From assembly GCF_001649575.2 (NCBI RefSeq), contig NC_051439.1:16403927-16467926 (forward strand): a stretch of DNA of 64,000 bases. Direction: 5' to 3'. The DNA comes from Kryptolebias marmoratus. Its lineage: Eukaryota; Chordata; Actinopteri; Cyprinodontiformes; Rivulidae. Each line of letters opens with the position of its first letter. Positions within the stretch are counted from its first letter, which is position 1. Under the pieces are notes generated by a model, which saw only the letters and a list, made by a program, of their open reading frames with translations, was not told the origin of the DNA and ran no database searches. Made by a program: the position numbers and the translations under genes. Below, in pieces: positions 59,460 to 64,000 of the stretch.

Positions 59460-62440
59460 TCGTTAAAGGAGAAAATATAATGTGTAGGAAGAGGCAAAAA
59501 CAAGCAAACAGGTGAAATCTTGCCTGCAATTTTTAAATGAATTCTCAAAAAAATATTTTCACATGGTCCTAAATTCATCAATGTATATGAAACATAGGTA
59601 AACAGGACCAAAAAATAACAGCAAGAATAAAATAATTAAACTGCAGCATCACACAGAAACATAATACTGTTAGGATAGGAGGTATATTCACTGCACAAAG
59701 CAGCTCCACCATCAGTCAGAAGCAAAGATGGAACAATCAGCCATGCCACACAGCCTAATACCACAAGCAAGTCTCCAAAATAATCATAAAAAAAGGAATA
59801 CATCACTACTCTCCTCTCCTGACTCTCGTCCCTGTTTTCTCTCTAATAGAACCCCTGCTGCAGGCTGCATGTCTAGGACCACCCTCCCCGATGTGCTGCC
59901 TGCCACTTCTCCGTGCCATCAGGGGGAAAATTGGAGCCATTTGAAATTCAGAGTGACAAGCAGTGACTGAAGCCTGGGCAGCCAGCATGCAGGATGGATG
60001 GCTGGATCTGCAATGGGGGAAACTTCAATAAATAAGTAGATAAATAAGCCTACAAAATGGCTGCTGAGTGAGAGTAGAAAACATTCTGATACCCATTACC
60101 ATAGCATTATCATGGATATTTCCTGCTAAGTCTGTTGTGGAATGGAGGCAAGTGCTGAGGAAAATATGATGTCGGAAACCACTGGAGTAAAAAAAGGCTA
60201 TTTGATGACATAATGATAGTAAAGATAGTGAGATTGCACAATGTGTAGGTGTGCACATATTTGAAAATAAGTCTGATTTTCTCTGTAAAATTGCTTGACA
60301 AATGCATGAACTCTCACTCTCAAACACACAGAGCTCTAGTTATTGAACACTGATGACCTCCTCTCCCCCTCATCTCATTATGACTGCCAGGGTGGAGTGA
60401 AACTAGGCAGTCACTGACGCCAAGGATGTACCAGGCTAAGCAGAGATAGGCTGGACTGGGCCGAGGGGCGCTGGTCTGGGTTAGATAGATAGGACAAGAC
60501 AGTCACTGGGCAAGGCGCCGGCAGTGGGCACATGCCGCCACAGCAGGGGCCAAGGCAGCCATGACCAATGGCTTTGAGGGGAACCATGGTGAAGCAGGGA
60601 TGACGGGCACCTGTGCCGAGACACACCAGAGGGTACAACAGCCAAGCTGTTGAGGGTAACGAACAAAAAATGGACATAGGGTAGAATAAGACAAGATGAG
60701 GTAAATGAGAATGCTACAAAGAAGTACTTTAATAATCCTAGAAATGATTCAAAACACTGGTCTTTGGGTGTTTTGATGCAAAAAGAGTGTTAGACAAACC
60801 CTAAAATAAATTCACCATTGAATCCAGAAAAATAAAAGTACATATTTCACAATTCAAGCAGGAAAGAACAAATGGAAAGGCAACAAAATAAGAATAAATA
60901 AATAAGTGGGCTGTAAGACCTGCTAAGTAATACAGTGTAGCTAATTGACTATTCTTCACAGGAGAGCTGCAGAGCAGCATGACTTTAAGCACGTAAAAGC
61001 ACTTCCTAATGTGCTCTATATCTGTCTTCCAGACATGCAACGTCACCGTTTTCTGTCACTTGCTGGAAACTGCGTTGAACAAAGAGTGGACATCCCAGGC
61101 TCTGCTGCCATGGTAACACAGGTCACAGCTCTGTGTGGTGGGTCACATCCAGGGTTTAGCGGATGATGGATAGAAAGAAAGGATTTTGTAAAAAATAACA
61201 AAATGTGCCCAGAAAGGTGATAAGTGGAGGAAAAAAAATATAAAAGAAAGAAAGACTTGATGAAACAACTTTGAGGGAAGCCGATAAATGAAAAACAAGG
61301 AAAGATGGGGACAGAGAGAGTCTCGGCACAGCGTGGGTCAACAGAGCCATATGGCGGTCCATTATCAGAGATGCAGATGACTGTGGGCCTGTTATTGAGA
61401 TTCCTAAAGCAAATATTGACTCCAGCTGGAGCAGACGCTCCCTGACTCTGACACACGCCTCTTCTCCACTACTTCCTTCCGCTGCCCTCCATCTAAGTTA
61501 GACAAATGGATTACAGTGGGTGAGGGAACAAACCCTTAAAAGAATAAATTGGAGATACTGTTGGATTATCCAGAAATTAGCAAAAATATGATGCGAGATG
61601 GTGGAGAAAGATGGGGGGTAAGTAAGGGAGACTAATATAAGGTATTATGGGGATGTTTGAGAGTGAGAGGTATAATCAGCTTAAGTGAATGTTCAATGAT
61701 TTGTGCAGGTAAAAAAAATTGCTGCAAAGAAATCTGACCTGATGCACAGCGAGTACTAATATTGCCTTCTCTCTCCCACTCTCATTTTTTCCTTGTTCCT
61801 AATTACTAATCCATGGGCACAGCTTGTTCCTCTGCAAATGCACAGATGCTGCCATCTCCTCACACTAACCTAATCAAGGAACACATCTAGAACAGTGACG
61901 CAAAGACCTTGTCCATGTCATGGACACCAAGCCTGTTGATGTTGACCTAGTTTTGTAGAAAAACAACAAGATACAGATACAACTGGTGAGCGTCTGGAAA
62001 ACATGGTGGTCAGTCACAACATTCCAAAAATTATACTGCATTAAAATATTACAAAAGTCTTCCCAATAAACTGTATTAGTCTTTCACAGGTAACTCAACT
62101 ATACTGTGTGCCAAAAATATACAAAAAGAGAAAATTTAGATAGGTCTACATTTCCACAGATGGACTGCAACTCAAGTCATCCGTGACATAACTGTCATTT
62201 ACAGCTGAACTGGACCGACATGCAAGGAAGGACTGTGAGAGCAGACTGTGTTGCTCCACTTTGGGAATTTCCTTGGAACCCTGACGTTCCAAGTGGCTGC
62301 ATTCCTATTAGGAAGAATAGTGGGAAACCAATGTAATGTCTATGGAGCGTAGCAGCCACCAGGACGGTAAAAATAAAAATATAAAGTAAAACATGTTTGG
62401 TTAGGACACTGATACCTGGAGATATGGAGGTTGTTATGGA
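59460..62440 (-). other. RalGAP intron upstream of the exon at 59327-59458
   Basis: No upstream coding exon of the GAP domain is recognised. A GC-richer stretch at 60410-60660 has open frames without family motifs. Confidence 0.45.
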
Positions 62441-62446
62441 GTTATG

Positions 62447-62545
62447 ACAGGTGGGAGGAGAGTGGCAGCAATAAAAGAAAAGCACAAATGCAATTTACGG
62501 TCTATAACATTTACACATTTTGTATGATGAGTTTGAGCAGAAGTG
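62447..62545 (+). repeat. Dispersed repeat, copy 1
   Basis: GAGTGGCAGCAATAAAAG, a CACAAATG block, TCTATAACATTTA, CATTTTGTATGAT and AGTTTGAG recur in the same order at 63691-63765 with about 20 percent difference by eye. Confidence 0.6.
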
Positions 62546-63663
62546 ATCATTTGTCATGCTGTTTCCTTCTGCTCCGCTCTCTCTTTTGTCATTACTTGCA
62601 ACAACAACAGTGACTTATAGCTGGCTCTAGCGCAGTAGCGTGATCCCAAAAGATTACCACTGGCAAAGTCCCCCTACTCATACCTGTATAGGCATATCCG
62701 CATGTGTATCTGGGCCAGCATACTCGTACATGCATATGCATCTGTGGGTGTGCGCACATGCTATGTATACATATGCATGCGTGCTGTCCAGATGGCAGGG
62801 AGGTAGCTCTGGGGGAATGGTGGGGGTCAAGCATCTTTGTGGATCAAAGCCAATGTCAGGGCAGCTGCAGTGGCCCATGTTCAAGGTGAATGAAGGCCTC
62901 AGATGGCTGTTCATTAGAAAGCTGCCCCATTCCTGGTGGACCCCATCAGCCAATCCATACAAACACTCATGATCTTCCTGCACCCTTTTCTCTTTCCATC
63001 CACAGGGACCTGTTCTGAAAATACTCGTCCATTGGGATCCATTTTCTACTGTAAGCAACTGAACACAAGGAGACACATTTGGATGCTCACACACAAGCTG
63101 TGTAACAGAGACATTCACAAACACCAGTATCCTCTATGTACACAAGCAGTTTGAGAAAAAAAAGCCCAATTTGACCTCTGAACTGGTGTCTCTCTGGAGA
63201 GAAGCATCCTGACAATCAGACCAGGCTGACTCTTTGTGTTTCTCTGTCTCCCTGCTGACAAAAGTCCTCACACCACCATTGGCCTCTGACACACACTCAA
63301 CACATTTGAAACAAATTGAGCCTTTAAACACACACACAGCCAGCATGGACCATTATGCATCATGGCTTCAAAAAGTAGTCCTTGACTAAAAGCTGCTCAG
63401 AACGTGAACATTTTACATTAAATGCATTATCAACTTCAGTCTTGAGACCAAGAATTTCACCAGATTTCATCCAAACCCAGTAATCATAAATTAAGAATCT
63501 TGGTAATTAGATACCCAGAGAACCCAATGGTCATGGATGTTTACCTAGGAAATATCTCTTTTTTTGTTTCTACATTTCACAAACTGAGGATGATTATGAT
63601 AGTTTGTAGAACTATATTTAGTTTAAAAGGAACCATCAGTTAAATTATTATACTGCCACAGGT

Positions 63664-64000
63664 CTGGGTGGGATGAGAGTGGCGGCAACAAAATAAAAGT
63701 ACAAAAGTAAATGTTTGTCTATAACATTTAGATATTTTGCATGATCAGTTTAGGTAGACTTGTCACACATGGCTGCAGCAACCTTTATCTGAAGGAACTC
63801 TGCGGTGTTCAAAATCCGAACTTTGATCCAAGATGGCCGACTTCCTGTAGGGTTTAGAAAATGGCTCCAAGAGAATTTTTTGTACATCCTAAAATGTTAC
63901 ACATGTGTAGCGAGTTTCATGATTGTCAGTAAAAGCATGACTTGGGGCTGCTTTTTTAAATTTTTCTAGGGGGCGCTGTGGAGGAATTAGGCCACGCCCA
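63664..64000 (+). repeat. Dispersed repeat, copy 2, with adjoining fish repeat
   Basis: The first 100 bp repeat the unit at 62447. It continues into AAGATGGCCGACTTCCTG, CTACACATGTGTAGCGAGTTT-like sequence and GGGGGCGCTGTGGAGG, a phrase shared with a widespread teleost repeat. The element runs off the window end. Confidence 0.55.

Noticed and set aside
60411..60677. Upstream RalGAP exon or small gene on the minus strand
   Set aside because: Splice-like borders can be drawn, but each frame stops early and none matches the GAP-domain sequence expected before the exon at 59458.
63966..63980. CTAGGGGGCGCTG, resembling a CTCF core
   Set aside because: The leading CCA is missing and the sequence is part of a repeat.

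Overview
The window is vertebrate nuclear DNA, almost certainly from a teleost fish. It has GT-AG introns, two intact connexin genes, vertebrate housekeeping genes with conserved exon phases, AATAAA poly(A) signals, long (TA)n and (GT)n microsatellites, and interspersed repeats of the kind common in fish (RTE/Rex3-like LINE tails, hAT-like scraps, a tRNA-derived SINE piece). The sequence is AT-rich with two assembly gaps (13355-13420 and 51498-51501). No prokaryotic, viral or CRISPR feature was seen.

Layout. (1) 0.6-5.8 kb, plus strand: ppie, a nuclear RRM-cyclophilin, 10 coding exons, 301 residues. (2) 6-16 kb, plus strand: two beta-type gap-junction connexins in tandem, each with its whole coding sequence in one exon behind a 5' non-coding exon; a 1.2-kb DNA-transposon-like element with inverted ends lies between them. 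(3) 17-21 kb, minus strand: hmgcl, 9 exons, 338 residues. (4) 22.1-26.3 kb, minus strand: a zbtb8a-like BTB/zinc-finger factor; a four-exon model of 478 residues includes a short first coding exon beside a (TA)n tract. (5) 27.2-30.4 kb, minus strand: gale, 10 coding exons, 350 residues. (6) 30.5-46.6 kb: about 16 kb with no supportable coding exon, holding repeats and several compact enhancer-like islands, including two near-consensus REST/NRSF (RE1) sites. (7) 46.7-49.4 kb, plus strand: insm1, a single-exon neuroendocrine zinc-finger repressor with CCAAT and TATA boxes. (8) 50.9-64 kb, minus strand: the 3' end of a RalGAP catalytic alpha subunit gene (ralgapa2 by synteny). Two coding exons are supported; the rest is intron, probable 3' UTR and repeats.

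Genes 1-5 have human counterparts spread over chromosome 1p, while insm1 and ralgapa2 are convergent neighbours on human 20p11, so an ancestral synteny junction lies between gale and insm1. The genes do not form one pathway: splicing-associated isomerase, gap-junction channels, ketone-body/leucine metabolism, galactose metabolism, neuroendocrine transcription and Ral GTPase control are simply neighbours. The most useful regulatory observations are two strong CTCF cores in convergent orientation flanking the ppie-connexin-connexin-hmgcl block, and the RE1 pair upstream of insm1. I found no evidence for a wholly new gene system.
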